A stretch of DNA of 64,000 nucleotides from Stentor coeruleus. Its lineage: Eukaryota; Ciliophora; Heterotrichea; Heterotrichida; Stentoridae. This document shows positions 1 through 10,317 of this stretch, one piece after another (position 1 is the first letter of the stretch; every line of letters begins with the position of its first letter). Under the pieces are notes generated by a model, which saw only the letters and a program-made list of their open reading frames with translations, did not search any database and was not told the origin of the DNA. The stretch covers positions 1 through 64,000 of the forward strand of contig MPUH01000190.1 in NCBI GenBank assembly GCA_001970955.1. The letters run 5' to 3'. The position numbers and the translations under genes were made by a program.

Positions 1-2
1 TG

Positions 3-68
3 AAGGATTTTAAATTCAAAAAACTCAGACTTGAAGCGGTAGTTGAATATGCTTTGAAAGCTAAATAA
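3..68 (+). CDS. 3' end of an unidentified gene (partial)
   Basis: An open frame enters from the left edge and ends in TAA at 66-68. It encodes 21 residues ending EYALKAK, rich in Lys, Leu and Glu and probably helical. The G/T-rich DNA after it matches the usual 3' flank of plus-strand genes in this window, which supports a real gene end. The fragment is too short to name. Nothing else is visible between 69 and the next start at 337. Confidence 0.4.
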   Translation, partial: KDFKFKKLRLEAVVEYALKAK

Positions 69-336
69 GAGTAGTTAATGGATATTTTTGTATATTTTAC
101 TGTATAAGATAAAGGGTTTATTATAATTAATTAAATAATTTTGGTAAAGAGGAAGACAGTTACTGAGATGTTAGGGTAGGATAAGTTTGATTGTATTAAG
201 GCGAATGGGGGATTTTTAGAGAAAGAATAAGTTTTGTTTTGGAGATAATTTGAAATTTAGGGGGAAAAATAATTGAAACGGGTTTATTTCTTTTTCGTAG
301 ATATGCATTAAAAACGCCTGTATTTATATAATATAA

Positions 337-954
337 ATGCAAAATAGCTTATGCATGAATCTTGGAGGACAGGACAATAGTGTTAGACAAGTAGAATCTA
401 TGGTATGGGTTCCTTGTATACCAGACTATGCAACTGGAGCACTTATCCCTTTATACACCCTCGGGAACTTCCCATTCCAATCTGAAACTTTTGGAAAAAT
501 TCCAAAGATTTCTCGAGGTGGTCTTAAATCCAAGCCCTGGTCCCATGAAGAAGACCTAAAACTCATTGACCTTATAAAAATCCATGGAACAAAAAAGTGG
601 GCAACAATAGCCAAAATTTTAAACAGTATATCGAACAGTAGCCTGATCCGTAAAGGTAAACATTGTAGAGAAAGGTGGTACAATCATTTAAATCCAGACA
701 TAAACAAAGGTGAATGGAGTTATGAAGAAGATCTCATCTTACTTAACGAACAAAACAAACTTGGGAACAAATGGAGTAGTATAGCAAAACGCTTAGAAGG
801 CCGAACAGAAAATGCTGTCAAAAATAGATGGAACAGTTTAGTAAAGAATGCGAAAAATGACATGAATTTAGGATGCATGCCAGCTCAAACTGTAGTTAGT
901 GTTTTAATCAGTCAGATTCAAAATATAGTTGACAGTAGTGAGAGAAAAACTTGA
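337..954 (+). CDS. Two-repeat Myb-type DNA-binding protein
   Basis: The 205-residue protein carries two adjacent Myb/SANT repeats. Repeat one spans about residues 66-122, with W at the start (KPWSHEED), the inner W of KKWATIA and the final RERWYNHL. Repeat two spans about 124-170, from GEWSYEED through NKWSSIA to KNRWNSL. This R2R3 spacing belongs to c-Myb/plant-type factors that bind DNA in the nucleus. The first 65 residues look disordered and no activation domain is evident after residue 175. The repeat-one insertion (about 8 residues, SISNSSLIRKG) between helices two and three is longer than usual. The protein is short for an animal Myb but normal for protist ones. Target genes cannot be inferred. 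The gene ends in TGA, which is evidence for the standard code. Confidence 0.9.
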   Translation: MQNSLCMNLGGQDNSVRQVESMVWVPCIPDYATGALIPLYTLGNFPFQSETFGKIPKISRGGLKSKPWSHEEDLKLIDLIKIHGTKKWATIAKILNSISNSSLIRKGKHCRERWYNHLNPDINKGEWSYEEDLILLNEQNKLGNKWSSIAKRLEGRTENAVKNRWNSLVKNAKNDMNLGCMPAQTVVSVLISQIQNIVDSSERKT

Positions 955-1808
955 GTTTAAATTGATTGTAATTGCTTAAAAAAAATTATGAATTTTTAGA
1001 GGGAGTTATGCTGGTTGTGACAACCTGTGTACCAGCTAATTTAATTAAGTATTGAGATTTTTTTTTATATTAAAGTTTGATACTAGCAAGTTTTTTGTCT
1101 TTTGGGTTTTTTTTTAGCTTTTCATTGATACTTTTCTCTCTTGATTTTCTTATTAGTATCCTATTACTTAAGGCTTCATAGATTTCCTTGGGTTTTCAGT
1201 AATTTGATATGAGATGATCTTTTTTGATAGGCTACAGGCGTTTTAAAGAGGCGAAAAAAATGCTAGAAATCGAAAAATTCCTTTGGGAAGATTGATTTGG
1301 CAAAGAGATAAGGTGAGATTGGATTACAGCAAGTGAGAGAAAAGTTTAGATGATAGTTTTTGATGTTTTTTTTGAAATTATTTTATTTAGTAGGATTTCA
1401 AAAGCAAGAAAACTATGGGTGTGATGAAAGATGAGGAATGAGGAATTACAATAACAGATATTAGTTATTGACAGAGAAATTAAGGAAAGAGATGCTAATT
1501 AAAAAAGGTTAGTATATAAAACTTATATATATATTATAATTTAGATAAAAACTATTAATAAAAAATAAATTTATTCATTCTGATACTATCAATTTACTCA
1601 TATACAAATAATATCATAAAATCTTGCATAAAAATAAGCAAATTCATAACAAATTTCTCAAAACATAAACTTATCATATTTATTTTAATACCATAATTCC
1701 AAATTTCATATAAAAATCATCCTCCTTCTTATTCTCAATCCAATCTTTCCACACAAAAATCTCCTAAAAAAAATTATAATTTTCAAAGCATATGTTTATT
1801 ACTTACAA
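955..1808. other. Convergent intergenic region
   Basis: No coding frame is supported. From 955 to about 1500 the plus strand is G/T-rich, and from about 1550 to 1808 it is A/C-rich. The switch lies midway between the Myb gene (plus) and the kinase gene (minus), as expected if each gene has a G/T-rich 3' flank on its own sense strand. Confidence 0.6.
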
Positions 1809-2798
1809 CTAAAAATCAGTAAAGCTGAAATGTGTTTGTCTTACAAAATTCTTAGGAGAATCCTGATAAATTTCATAATTCGAAGTATCTAATTCGCTTC
1901 TTACAATAGGAATCCACAATGGTTGACTGTTAAGTTTATCTACAGCGTTCCAGTCTGTGTCTTTAAAAAAGTGATGTTTTTTAATTCCTTCGCCAGAAAG
2001 TCTAAGTTTTGGGTTTTTTTCAAGGAGTTTGCAGACTAGATCCTTAGCATCTTCATCAAAGTTCGGGGGGAAATCAGGTTGTTTTTTGAGGATTTTATCA
2101 AAAATACCTGTTGTGTTTAGGCTTCTAAATGGAGTCATACCAACTAAAAGTTCATAAATAAGTACCCCAAGAGTCCACCAGTCTAAAGAATAATCATGAC
2201 CACGGCGTTCAATCATTTCTGGGGCAAGGTATTCAAATGTCCCACAAAATGTACTACATTTATGTGATTCTTTAAGTACAGTAGCAAAACCAAAGTCAAC
2301 AAGTTTTACATGACCTGAAGCTGATATTAAAATATTCTCAGGTTTAAGGTCGCGATAGATTATATGTTGACTATGTAAATGCATAAAAGCCGATACAATT
2401 TCTGCAGAATAAAATTTCACATAGGCTAAAGAAAGTTTCCGTCTGGTCTGTAAAAGTCTAAATAATTCCCCTCCTGGAATGTATTCTTGTACTAAATAAA
2501 TATAGTCAACATTTTGAAAGCACCCGAAATATCTTACGATAAAAGGACTTTGAATCATAGATAAAATTGATTTTTCGTTTTTAAGTAAATTATAAGTTGA
2601 TTGAGTTGTGATTTTAGCTTTTTTAACACATTTGATTGCGTAGATCGTCCCAGAGTTTTTGTGCTGGGCAATAACGACTTTACCAAATGTCCCTTTGCCT
2701 ATAACTCTGCCTAAGGAGTAGTCTTCTAGACAAGTGAATGAACATTCGGTAGATTGGCTGGTTTCATAGGATTTTTGGCTGCAAATTGACAAGCTCAT
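1809..2798 (-). CDS. AGC-family Ser/Thr protein kinase (PKA/PKG-like)
   Basis: A complete 329-residue kinase. The glycine loop GKGTFGKV (about residue 34), the AIK lysine, the catalytic YRDLKPEN, the DFG motif in the PKA/PKG form VDFGFA, the activation segment CGTFEYLAPE and the AGC C-tail are all present. The ending resembles an AGC hydrophobic motif (HFSF), but the upstream aromatic of F-x-x-F-S/T is absent, so PDK1 docking may differ. No cyclic-nucleotide or lipid-binding domain is fused. It therefore looks like a free catalytic subunit or a stand-alone AGC kinase rather than a PKG. Its 5' flank (2799-3230) is G/T-rich on plus, so A/C-rich on the sense strand. The exact subfamily is uncertain; the kinase identity is secure. 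Confidence 0.92.
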   Translation of the reverse strand: MSLSICSQKSYETSQSTECSFTCLEDYSLGRVIGKGTFGKVVIAQHKNSGTIYAIKCVKKAKITTQSTYNLLKNEKSILSMIQSPFIVRYFGCFQNVDYIYLVQEYIPGGELFRLLQTRRKLSLAYVKFYSAEIVSAFMHLHSQHIIYRDLKPENILISASGHVKLVDFGFATVLKESHKCSTFCGTFEYLAPEMIERRGHDYSLDWWTLGVLIYELLVGMTPFRSLNTTGIFDKILKKQPDFPPNFDEDAKDLVCKLLEKNPKLRLSGEGIKKHHFFKDTDWNAVDKLNSQPLWIPIVRSELDTSNYEIYQDSPKNFVRQTHFSFTDF

Positions 2799-4271
2799 AT
2801 TAAATTATTTCCGTTAAAGGATTTTTTGATGGTTTATTACTATAGTTGATAAATATTTTGAAAGAGAAATATCAAAGAGAATTTATTAGGAATAGATAGT
2901 TGTTGTTTGGGGTTAAAAGTTTTGGTTTGGATTTATGATTTAGAGGGAGTTTTATGGTTTTTGGATTTTTAGGGTTTTTAGGGTTTTTTAGATTATTTGA
3001 AGGTATTTTTAGATTTAGATTTTTATTTGGGAAGATATTTTATGAAAGGGTTGTTATGAATAAGAGAATTGTTGTTTGGATATTTTTATATTTTTGTTAG
3101 GTTTATGATTTTATAAAGGATTGAAATATTTGAGTGAAGTTTTAGAGTTTGCGAATACTGATTATTATTAAAATGTGATTTTATGATATAAATTGATTAG
3201 GATTATAGTATGATAAGGATAATTAAATACTTATTCCACATATTAAAAGCATAAACTTCTTTAATTTCCTTCAATTTTTTTACCGAATTACAGACAAATA
3301 CATGTCTTATGTAAAAATTATGGGTATCAGTCACAATTTGTTTTCTGATAGAAAATATGGTTTCCTTCTATATGTTGTCTACTATAAANAAAAGATTCCT
3401 ATCTATTTATATTATTTTTAATTATATCATTATACATAAAATAATAACTATAAAAATTATGGGTATCAGTCACAATTTGTTTTCTGATAGAAAATATGGT
3501 TTCCTTCTATATGTTGTCTACTATAAATTATTGAATACTAATTTTTAAGATGTTTTTAATGCTATTATAATCACTAAAACCACAAAAAATGAAATATACT
3601 AAGATTATAATTTAGTTTAGACTTGCCATATATTGAATTTTAGTGTAATTTAATATATCCAAAAAGATGATTTAAAATATTCACTTGTTGCAATGTATAA
3701 ATTTATAGATTCAAATAAAATATCATAATTTTCATATTTTTTGTACTTTATTATCATACCTTAATATCAAATAAAAAACATATCATGAATAATAAATTTC
3801 CCCTAAAAAAATACAAATACCATAACATATTATAAGCTTCTCTCACAATAAATTGACATATTCCTACAATCTAAATAATAAAATCCATAATTCTTTAATT
3901 TCCAAATTAAAAAAGCCAATTATTTCTATAAACTATTTGAATTTTACAAATCTTAACTACTCTTCAGGCAATTATTATTACAAAACTTAAAAACCCTCTA
4001 TCTTATAACAAAAATCTTTACCAAAAAATCCTTCATATTTAAAACATTCCACCTAAAACCTTACCCATAACACAAATACTTATCCTAACCGATTATAATT
4101 ATTATCCAATAAACAAATACCTATAAAAAATTCTCTTAAACTTCTAAAAAACTAAAATCTCTACCCAAAATCTCGTATTTAATTCCATCAACCCCACAAA
4201 TCATTCATTATTAAAAACCTTCCATCGTTAATAATAAACTCTTTCTATACAAACTTACCAATAATATAAAA
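2799..4271. other. Divergent intergenic region with a skew switch
   Basis: This lies between two divergent kinase genes. The plus strand is G/T-rich up to about 3230 and A/C-rich from about 3240 to 4271. The boundary plausibly separates two promoter regions. It contains the duplicated segment around the N at 3389. No coding frame is convincing: the open frame at 3357-3548 runs across that duplication and has no coding character. Confidence 0.6.
3312..3527 (+). repeat. 77-bp duplication around a single N (assembly joint)
   Basis: Bases 3312-3388 recur as 3451-3527. The N at 3389 directly follows the first copy and 61 bp of extra sequence precede the second. The pattern matches the other single-N joints here and suggests two overlapping contig ends that were abutted rather than merged. 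Confidence 0.8.
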
Positions 4272-5780
4272 ATGTAATAATCACTTAGGACCTCCCAACA
4301 TAAATCAGAAAAAGCTAAAAATATCGGCCAATACACCATAGGTAAAGAAATCGGGCAAGGGACATTCGGTAAAGTTAAACTCGGAGTGCACAACCTAACT
4401 TCAGAAAAAGTGGCCATAAAAGTTCTCAAAAAAGCCAAAATAGCAGATGTAGCTGATGTAGAAAGGGTAGCTAGAGAAATCTACATCCTCAAACTCATCC
4501 GTCATCAAAATCTTATACAATTATACGACATAATCGATATGCCAAAGAAAATCTACCTTATAATGGAATATGCTCCAGGAGGGGAGCTTTTTGATTATAT
4601 TGTCTCTAGTAAAAAGCTTAAAGAAAAAGATGCCTGCAAGTTTTTCCAGCAAATCATATCAGGAATCGAGTATCTTCATAAAGTTAACATCGTTCATCGG
4701 GATTTAAAACCAGAAAATCTACTCTTAGACCATGAAAAAAACATAAAATTTGTTGACTTTGGCTTGAGTAATATTTACAAAAATACTGAACTTTTAAAAA
4801 CAGCATGTGGAAGTCCTTGTTATGCTGCTCCAGAAATGATTGCAGGTAAAAGATATGTACCTATAGGTGTTGATATATGGAGTTCTGGGGTGATTTTATA
4901 TGCAATGATCTGTGGATATCTACCTTTTGAAGACCCTAATACAAGCAAATTATATAAAAAAATCCTTGCTGGGGATTATGAATGTCCGAAATTTATATCA
5001 AATGAAGCTAAGGATTTAATAAAAAGCATTCTTACTATTGAGCCTGAAAAACGTATAACAATACCACAAATAAAAGCACATCCATGGTATAGACAATATA
5101 ATCAAGAAATACATAAAGGGATTATTGTAGGATATGATTATATACCTGTTGATAAATCGATACTTAGTTCATTAAGAGCTTTTAGTATTGATCCTGAAAA
5201 TGCTCAGGTTTTAGTTGAGAATAATAAACATGATAGTACATCAGCAGCATATTATCTTATGTTAAATAAACATATACAAAGTGGAGGAAAATGTTATAAT
5301 TATTCAGAAGAATTTTGGGTGCCGAAAGTTATGAATTCAAGTATGACTTTTTTACAAAATATCAACAGAAGTACAAATAATTCAAGAGCTGCACCAATGA
5401 GAATGTCAGAAACTAGTATTTTAAAAGATAATGATAGGAGAGCTCTGTTGACGCAAGCTGGGCATAATAGGAATGGGTCTACTGGATTACCTAGTGTTAA
5501 AGGGAATTCACCTAAAGTAGTACGAGGGCCGATATCTTTATCTCCAGCGATTAGAGAATATAATAGAGTCAAGCCAAAATATAAACTTGTAGCTGCTGAT
5601 AACCAGACTTCACGTCAAACACCGAATCAAAGGGCTAATAGATCAAGGGGTAAGACTAATCCTCTTAATGAAAGCCTTGAATACCCAATTAAAAATGATA
5701 AAAATTTTAAGATCAACCCAAGAATGATAGGAACAGCAGAAGCTTACTATGATAAATTCGGGACTATTATAACAGGGTAA
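4272..5780 (+). CDS. AMPK/SNF1-like Ser/Thr kinase with a start codon split by a mini-intron
   Basis: I model the CDS as 4272-4273 joined to 4289-5780, giving 497 residues. Without splicing, the glycine-loop frame hits TAA at 4278 and has no ATG upstream; the first later in-frame ATG would delete the nucleotide-binding loop. Removing 4274-4288 creates ATG from AT plus G. The protein then opens MTSQHKSEK and runs into IGQYTIGKEIGQGTFGKV. Further motifs are VAIKVLKK, HRDLKPENLLLD, VDFGLSN and TACGSPCYAAPEM. A UBA-like segment follows the kinase domain (about 290-330), as in AMPK-alpha and related kinases, then a basic, low-complexity tail. AMPK-alpha senses AMP with beta and gamma partners; no clear KA1-like end is visible, so an AMPK-related (MARK/BRSK/SnRK-like) kinase is the alternative. 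Confidence 0.9.
4274..4288 (+). other. 15-nt intron splitting the ATG
   Basis: GTAATAATCACTTAG has GT and AG ends and an A at position 10, as in the other two mini-introns of this window. It lies between AT and G of the initiator codon. It also removes the in-frame TAA that otherwise blocks the kinase frame. Confidence 0.82.
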
Positions 5781-5989
5781 TTAAAAATACCCTAAAAAGG
5801 ATATCATAAATGATGTCTTTTCTAATAATTTAGCAACAGATAAATATAATAAAAGGCTAATATATATAAAAACTTATAGAAAAACCAATATTATAGTCTA
5901 CAATCCTTATTTTAATATCATAATTTTTATTAAACCTACATGTATTTTCATAACAATAAAAGGCTTAATCAATTATTTTTTATCTAGCC

Positions 5990-8059
5990 TTATAAATCCC
6001 AAGTTAAAAACTCAGCAATTTTCGTATTCCCTTGTATTGTCCTCTTTTCAGCATTCCTCCTATCCCTAACCGCATCTTTCCAAACCACAATAAGCTCATT
6101 AACAAACTCATTCTCAGCCTTAACCGCATCACCAATCCATTTATCCATCATCAAAAACGTGTTTTTCGAGTTCACCGAAACCTTATCTAAAGTTTTCTCT
6201 GCCCAGCTCTGTATTTGTTCAACCCTTAACAAAAACAAACTTTTCGCTTCATCCTTATATTCACACTCAGGTATCCTTTCAACAAATTCCTGAGCTTTTC
6301 CTACAAACTCCACAAGTTTCTCTTGTCCAGGACTTGAATCTGATGTAAAATCAATATTTTCTTCAACAAAATTTAAAAAATCACATTTTTTCAGTACTTG
6401 TTCTTGAAACTCAGAAATAAGCTTCATACTATGATTAAGTTTATTTACTTCAGCTTGTATTAATAATTGTACTGATAAAAGTACTTCTACAACAAGTCCT
6501 AAGCATGGGTCTTGTTGTTGGAGTTTTTCAAAATATTTTACGTTTTCTTCCTTACGGCCTTCAATGATATCCCATAATTGATCTGATAAATTATCGAGTT
6601 CGTCTAGCATGTTTTTACGTGAACGGCTAGTTATTATTGCCCTAGAATCAAGAAGTTTACTTAGTCGGTCTAGAAATGGGTCGATTAAAGTTTGTTTATG
6701 GTCTGGACGACAAAGGAAACTTTGGAATTTTTTTAATAAAGAGTCGTTGGAGTGTTTTAAATCGTTTTCTAAGGTCTGGATAGTTGAAAGGGCAACTTTT
6801 ATGTCTTGGATATATGAGTTTTTTAGGTTTATCCAGTGCTTGTAAAAATCTTTAGCTTGTTTTCTTGTCATCACACATATAAAATCCCTGAATTCTAGTT
6901 TAACATCATCACTTTTTACACTATTTAGCATTTCTTCACGTACTTTAAACCATTCCTGGACTTTTTTTTCTATCATTTCCTTTACCAAGTCGATTTTCGT
7001 CTCAGTCACATGTAAAAACGCACTCCATTCATTTATACCAAATTTCTGCATCCAATGACTTAGTTTTATTTTCTCAGCATTGTATTCTTCAAAGCTCTTG
7101 AGAATTTCTTCTTCATTTGGATGTTCCATTATTTTCAGTTTTGGTAGAAGGTTGTCAGGTGGTGGATTAAAAGTTAGATTGTAAACATTCCCACTTGCAT
7201 CAACTCTTCGATCTACAGCTCTACGTATTAAAATATGGCTTGGAACTTCAAGTTTGATTATGATATCAAAAACTGATTTTTCTAAAGGTGGTTTACGTTC
7301 AGTTAGACCTGAAGGTTCAGCTATTATAAAAGCTTCTTGTTTTTTTAAATATGCGGTTGTTGGGGGGAGATTTTTAGGGTCGATATACCCGCTGAGTTCA
7401 TATTCCAAATCTTCAGCTTCAGTTTCAGTTTTCGGGTAGCTGAGGACAATCCATCCTTGGCATTTAACTTCTTCTTTTTTGTTTGGTTTTTTGACTTCTT
7501 CCTCAGCTTTTGCTTCGTCCCCAAACACCCCACGAAGTTTAGCCCTTAATAATCTAGCTTTTTCTTTACTACTGTCTCCAGTTGAATTCACACATTCCTC
7601 AACAAAAATCTCACTTTCATCTTCTTGAAGCTTTTTAGGCTTTTTCCCTTCTTCTAATTCTTGTTTTCTTTCTAATACCTTGTTTCTATCTTCAAGAACT
7701 TTATCTATTTCAAAGACTTTTAATCCATACTTCAATTCTAATACTTTAGCATAAGTATGTTTTCCAGAAAACTGACTACCAATTATACACACTTTTAAAG
7801 GGAAATAGTGTGGACCAGGAGGAAAACCTGGCCTTGGTGGAGGTGGGAATCTAGCATGAATAATAGTTTCAATAACATCACCCAAATAAGAAAAGTTAGG
7901 GATTTTATGTGGTGACTGCCAGATGTCCACAGCATTTAGATAACTTTGAATCATTTCCAGTTCAAATTCATTAAGCTGAAGCTCTTCTTCTGGAGTGCTA
8001 TGCAAACTATCTGCTAGATTTTCATGGTCGTCTATATGATTATCATCAGGGTGTTCCAT
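5990..8059 (-). CDS. SPEF2/CPC1-like ciliary central-pair protein with adenylate-kinase-like domain
   Basis: This 689-residue protein has a proline-rich stretch (FPPPPRPGFPPGP, about residues 70-83) directly before a P-loop NTPase start, KVCIIGSQFSGKHTYAK, with Walker A G-x-x-x-S-G-K-x-T. The rest is long, charged and helical. The order, a P-loop adenylate-kinase-like domain followed by coiled coil, is that of SPEF2/KPL2 and Chlamydomonas CPC1, components of the C1b projection of the ciliary central pair. It is much shorter than those (well over 1,000 residues) and lacks their N-terminal calponin-homology region, so it may be a short paralogue. Its ATG lies only 29 bp after the eL8 stop, leaving almost no room for a separate promoter. 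Confidence 0.65.
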   Translation of the reverse strand: MEHPDDNHIDDHENLADSLHSTPEEELQLNEFELEMIQSYLNAVDIWQSPHKIPNFSYLGDVIETIIHARFPPPPRPGFPPGPHYFPLKVCIIGSQFSGKHTYAKVLELKYGLKVFEIDKVLEDRNKVLERKQELEEGKKPKKLQEDESEIFVEECVNSTGDSSKEKARLLRAKLRGVFGDEAKAEEEVKKPNKKEEVKCQGWIVLSYPKTETEAEDLEYELSGYIDPKNLPPTTAYLKKQEAFIIAEPSGLTERKPPLEKSVFDIIIKLEVPSHILIRRAVDRRVDASGNVYNLTFNPPPDNLLPKLKIMEHPNEEEILKSFEEYNAEKIKLSHWMQKFGINEWSAFLHVTETKIDLVKEMIEKKVQEWFKVREEMLNSVKSDDVKLEFRDFICVMTRKQAKDFYKHWINLKNSYIQDIKVALSTIQTLENDLKHSNDSLLKKFQSFLCRPDHKQTLIDPFLDRLSKLLDSRAIITSRSRKNMLDELDNLSDQLWDIIEGRKEENVKYFEKLQQQDPCLGLVVEVLLSVQLLIQAEVNKLNHSMKLISEFQEQVLKKCDFLNFVEENIDFTSDSSPGQEKLVEFVGKAQEFVERIPECEYKDEAKSLFLLRVEQIQSWAEKTLDKVSVNSKNTFLMMDKWIGDAVKAENEFVNELIVVWKDAVRDRRNAEKRTIQGNTKIAEFLTWDL

Positions 8060-8088
8060 AATTATTTTTGTGAGAACTATCTAAATAT

Positions 8089-8835
8089 TTAAAGTCCTGC
8101 TTTTTTAGCTGCTTCATGGGCAATGAGTTTTTCCTTCTCTTCTTGCCTTCTGATGCTTTTTGCTCCCATCACACCTCCACCCCACTTACTAACTTCAGGG
8201 TTGTCATTGAATTGGGCTCTAGCATTTTTTACAATAAGTTCTAATTCATGAACATCTTCTTTACGAACTTCAGTCAAAGCTACAGCTGTGCAAGTCTTTT
8301 TATGAGTCATAATTCCAAGTCTAGACCTACTTTTGACAATAACATAAGGTACATTCATGCTTCGACAAAGGGCTGGTAACCAAAGGACAAGTTCAATTGG
8401 GTCAACATCATGAGAAATGACAACAAGTTTGGCTTTATTAGACTCTACTAAATGAGTTATATGTTGAAGACCGAATTTTAATAGATATGGTTTGGTTTTA
8501 GACTTCTCGCCTTTAGCTTCATTTTCAAGTCTTGCCTTTTTTTGTTCGCGTGATTCAGGCTTGTACTTGCCTAATAGACGGAAAAGAGCTGTGGCTTGAG
8601 CTTTGTCTAAAGTGTTTCTGAACTGGTTGATTGGAGGAGGGACTTTTAGTCTGGTAAGAAGAACTCTACGTTTGCGTTGAAGCTGGATGTATTCAGGCCA
8701 ACGAACGTATCTGTATAAGTCACGTTTAGGCTGGATGTTCCCTCCAATGCGATAGTTTCGTTCTCTTTTTTCGAATAGTGGGTTTTCAGTCTCTTTGGCT
8801 ACTGCAGGCTTTTTCTTACCTTGCTTCTTAACCAT
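8089..8835 (-). CDS. RPL7A: Ribosomal protein eL8 (L7a), large subunit
   Basis: The 248-residue protein is full length for eL8 (about 250-266). The eukaryotic N-terminal basic region (MVKKQGKKKP) leads into NPLFEKRERNYRIGG and DLYRYVRWPEYIQLQRKR. The L7Ae-type RNA-binding core includes HVVESNK-like and VVISHDVDPIELVLWLPALCR segments, followed by RLGIMTHKKTCTAVALTEV. It is a structural, rRNA-binding protein of the 60S subunit in the cytoplasm. The 5' flank contains TATA-rich, A/C-biased DNA on the sense strand. The SPEF2-like gene follows 29 bp downstream on the same strand. Confidence 0.97.
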   Translation of the reverse strand: MVKKQGKKKPAVAKETENPLFEKRERNYRIGGNIQPKRDLYRYVRWPEYIQLQRKRRVLLTRLKVPPPINQFRNTLDKAQATALFRLLGKYKPESREQKKARLENEAKGEKSKTKPYLLKFGLQHITHLVESNKAKLVVISHDVDPIELVLWLPALCRSMNVPYVIVKSRSRLGIMTHKKTCTAVALTEVRKEDVHELELIVKNARAQFNDNPEVSKWGGGVMGAKSIRRQEEKEKLIAHEAAKKAGL

Positions 8836-8917
8836 TTATGGCCAGAAATAATGGACGCAAGGTGAAAACAAGTTTAGGAAGCCTTTAAAAATTTGTGAAA
8901 ATCATAGGATTGATGAG

Positions 8918-9409
8918 TTTTTTGCAGGCTATAAAATTTTGTTGTTGATATAAAAAGTTTTTGAGAGATGTTTTGATATAAATAGAGAGAGATTATTTAG
9001 AAAATCGGTTTTGTAGGAGGAGATGATGGGTGAATGATATTTTTTTTGGAGTTTTGTGAAGAAGGTATGGAGGAAGCTTGGGTTAGGATTGATGCTTGGG
9101 TTTTTGAGTTTCTTTTTTTAGCTTTTTACTAGGAAGGGTTGATGGGTTTTCGAGTATAAATGNATTTTTTGCAGGCTATAAAATTTTTTTGTTGATATAA
9201 AGAGTTTTTGAGAGATGTTTTGATATAAATAGAGAGAGATTATTTAGAAAATCGGTTTTGTAGGAGGAGATGATGGGTGAATGATATTTTTTTTGGAGTT
9301 TTGTGAAGAAGGTATGGAGGAAGCTTGGGTTAGGATTGATGCTTGGGTTTTTGAGTTTCTTTTTTTAGCTTTTTACTAGGAAGGGTTGATGGGTTTTCGA
9401 GTATAAATG
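8918..9409 (+). repeat. 245-bp duplication around N at 9163
   Basis: Bases 8918-9162 recur as 9165-9409 with two visible substitutions (a G/T inside a T run and an A/G nearby). The joint is a single N. The differences look allelic or like read errors. Confidence 0.9.
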
Positions 9410-9412
9410 TTT

Positions 9413-10191
9413 AAAATTGAGTTTTTATCCAATTAAACCACTTCTCGAAATAACTTTAATATTATTAGATTTACAATCCAAAAAAATATTTGATTAGAAA
9501 CTTCGCATAAATATTAAAATTCCTATAAATCATGATAAATAAGCAATCTCACTACACAATTTATCCTTTAGACTAACATCATATAATAATTCCAATTTAA
9601 CATCTTATAAAATATCATTACATCCTATTATACTATTAAATTCCTAATATTAACTCTTAACCCAACCTAAATTTCTCCAACACAAAAAATCTCATCACTT
9701 ATACAAAAACTCCAATAAAAAAACTTTAACTTAACTATCATATTCATCAATTATTCCATCCAAAAAACAAAACCATTTACAAATCCTCCTAACCAGTCAA
9801 AACTNAAAATTGAGTTTTTATCCAATTAAACCACTTCTCGAAATAACTTTAATATTATTAGATTTACAATCCAAAAAAATATTTGATTAGAAACTTCGCA
9901 TAAATATTAAAATTCCTATAAATCATGATAAATAAGCAATCTCACTACACAATTTATCCTTTAGACTAACATCATATAATAATTCCAATTTAACCTCTTA
10001 TAAAATATCATTACATCCTATTATACTATTAAATTCCTAATATTAACTCTTAACCCGACCTAAATTTCTCCAACACAAAAAATCTCATCACTTATACAAA
10101 AACTCCAATAAAAAACTTTAACTTAACTATTCATCAATTATTCCATCCAAAAAACAAAACCATTTACAAATCCTCCTAACCAGTCAAAACT
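9413..10191 (+). repeat. 390-bp duplication around N at 9805
   Basis: Bases 9413-9804 recur as 9806-10191 with two substitutions, a 1-bp homopolymer difference and a 5-bp deletion in the second copy. Together with the preceding duplication this implies that 9164-9804 is a small contig whose two ends both duplicate its neighbours. Confidence 0.9.
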
Positions 10192-10317
10192 ATAAATCTA
10201 ATTCTTATATCTCTAAAACAACTTCAAAAATATGCACTTTCTACCAAATCTTCATAAATAAAAATTATATCCTATAAGAATTTCCTTAAGTTTTCTTATT
10301 AATGGCATACTAATAAA

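Larger units (their letters stand above)
8836..10317. other. Divergent intergenic region, inflated by two unmerged overlaps
   Basis: It separates eL8 (minus) from the 1,556-residue protein (plus). G/T-rich DNA up to 9409 changes abruptly to A/C-rich DNA from about 9410. Two duplications (listed separately) make up most of it. If they are artefacts, the true spacer is about 640 bp shorter. I see no gene in it. Confidence 0.65.

Noticed and set aside
2960-2992. TTTTAGGG-like telomeric repeats
   Set aside because: Only two imperfect units in a G/T-rich promoter flank; no array.
3357-3548. 63-codon plus frame
   Set aside because: It runs through the N at 3389 and the duplicated segment; composition is that of AT-rich spacer.
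8918-10191. Two long non-coding repeat families
   Set aside because: Both pairs meet at single Ns and are explained by unmerged contig overlap.
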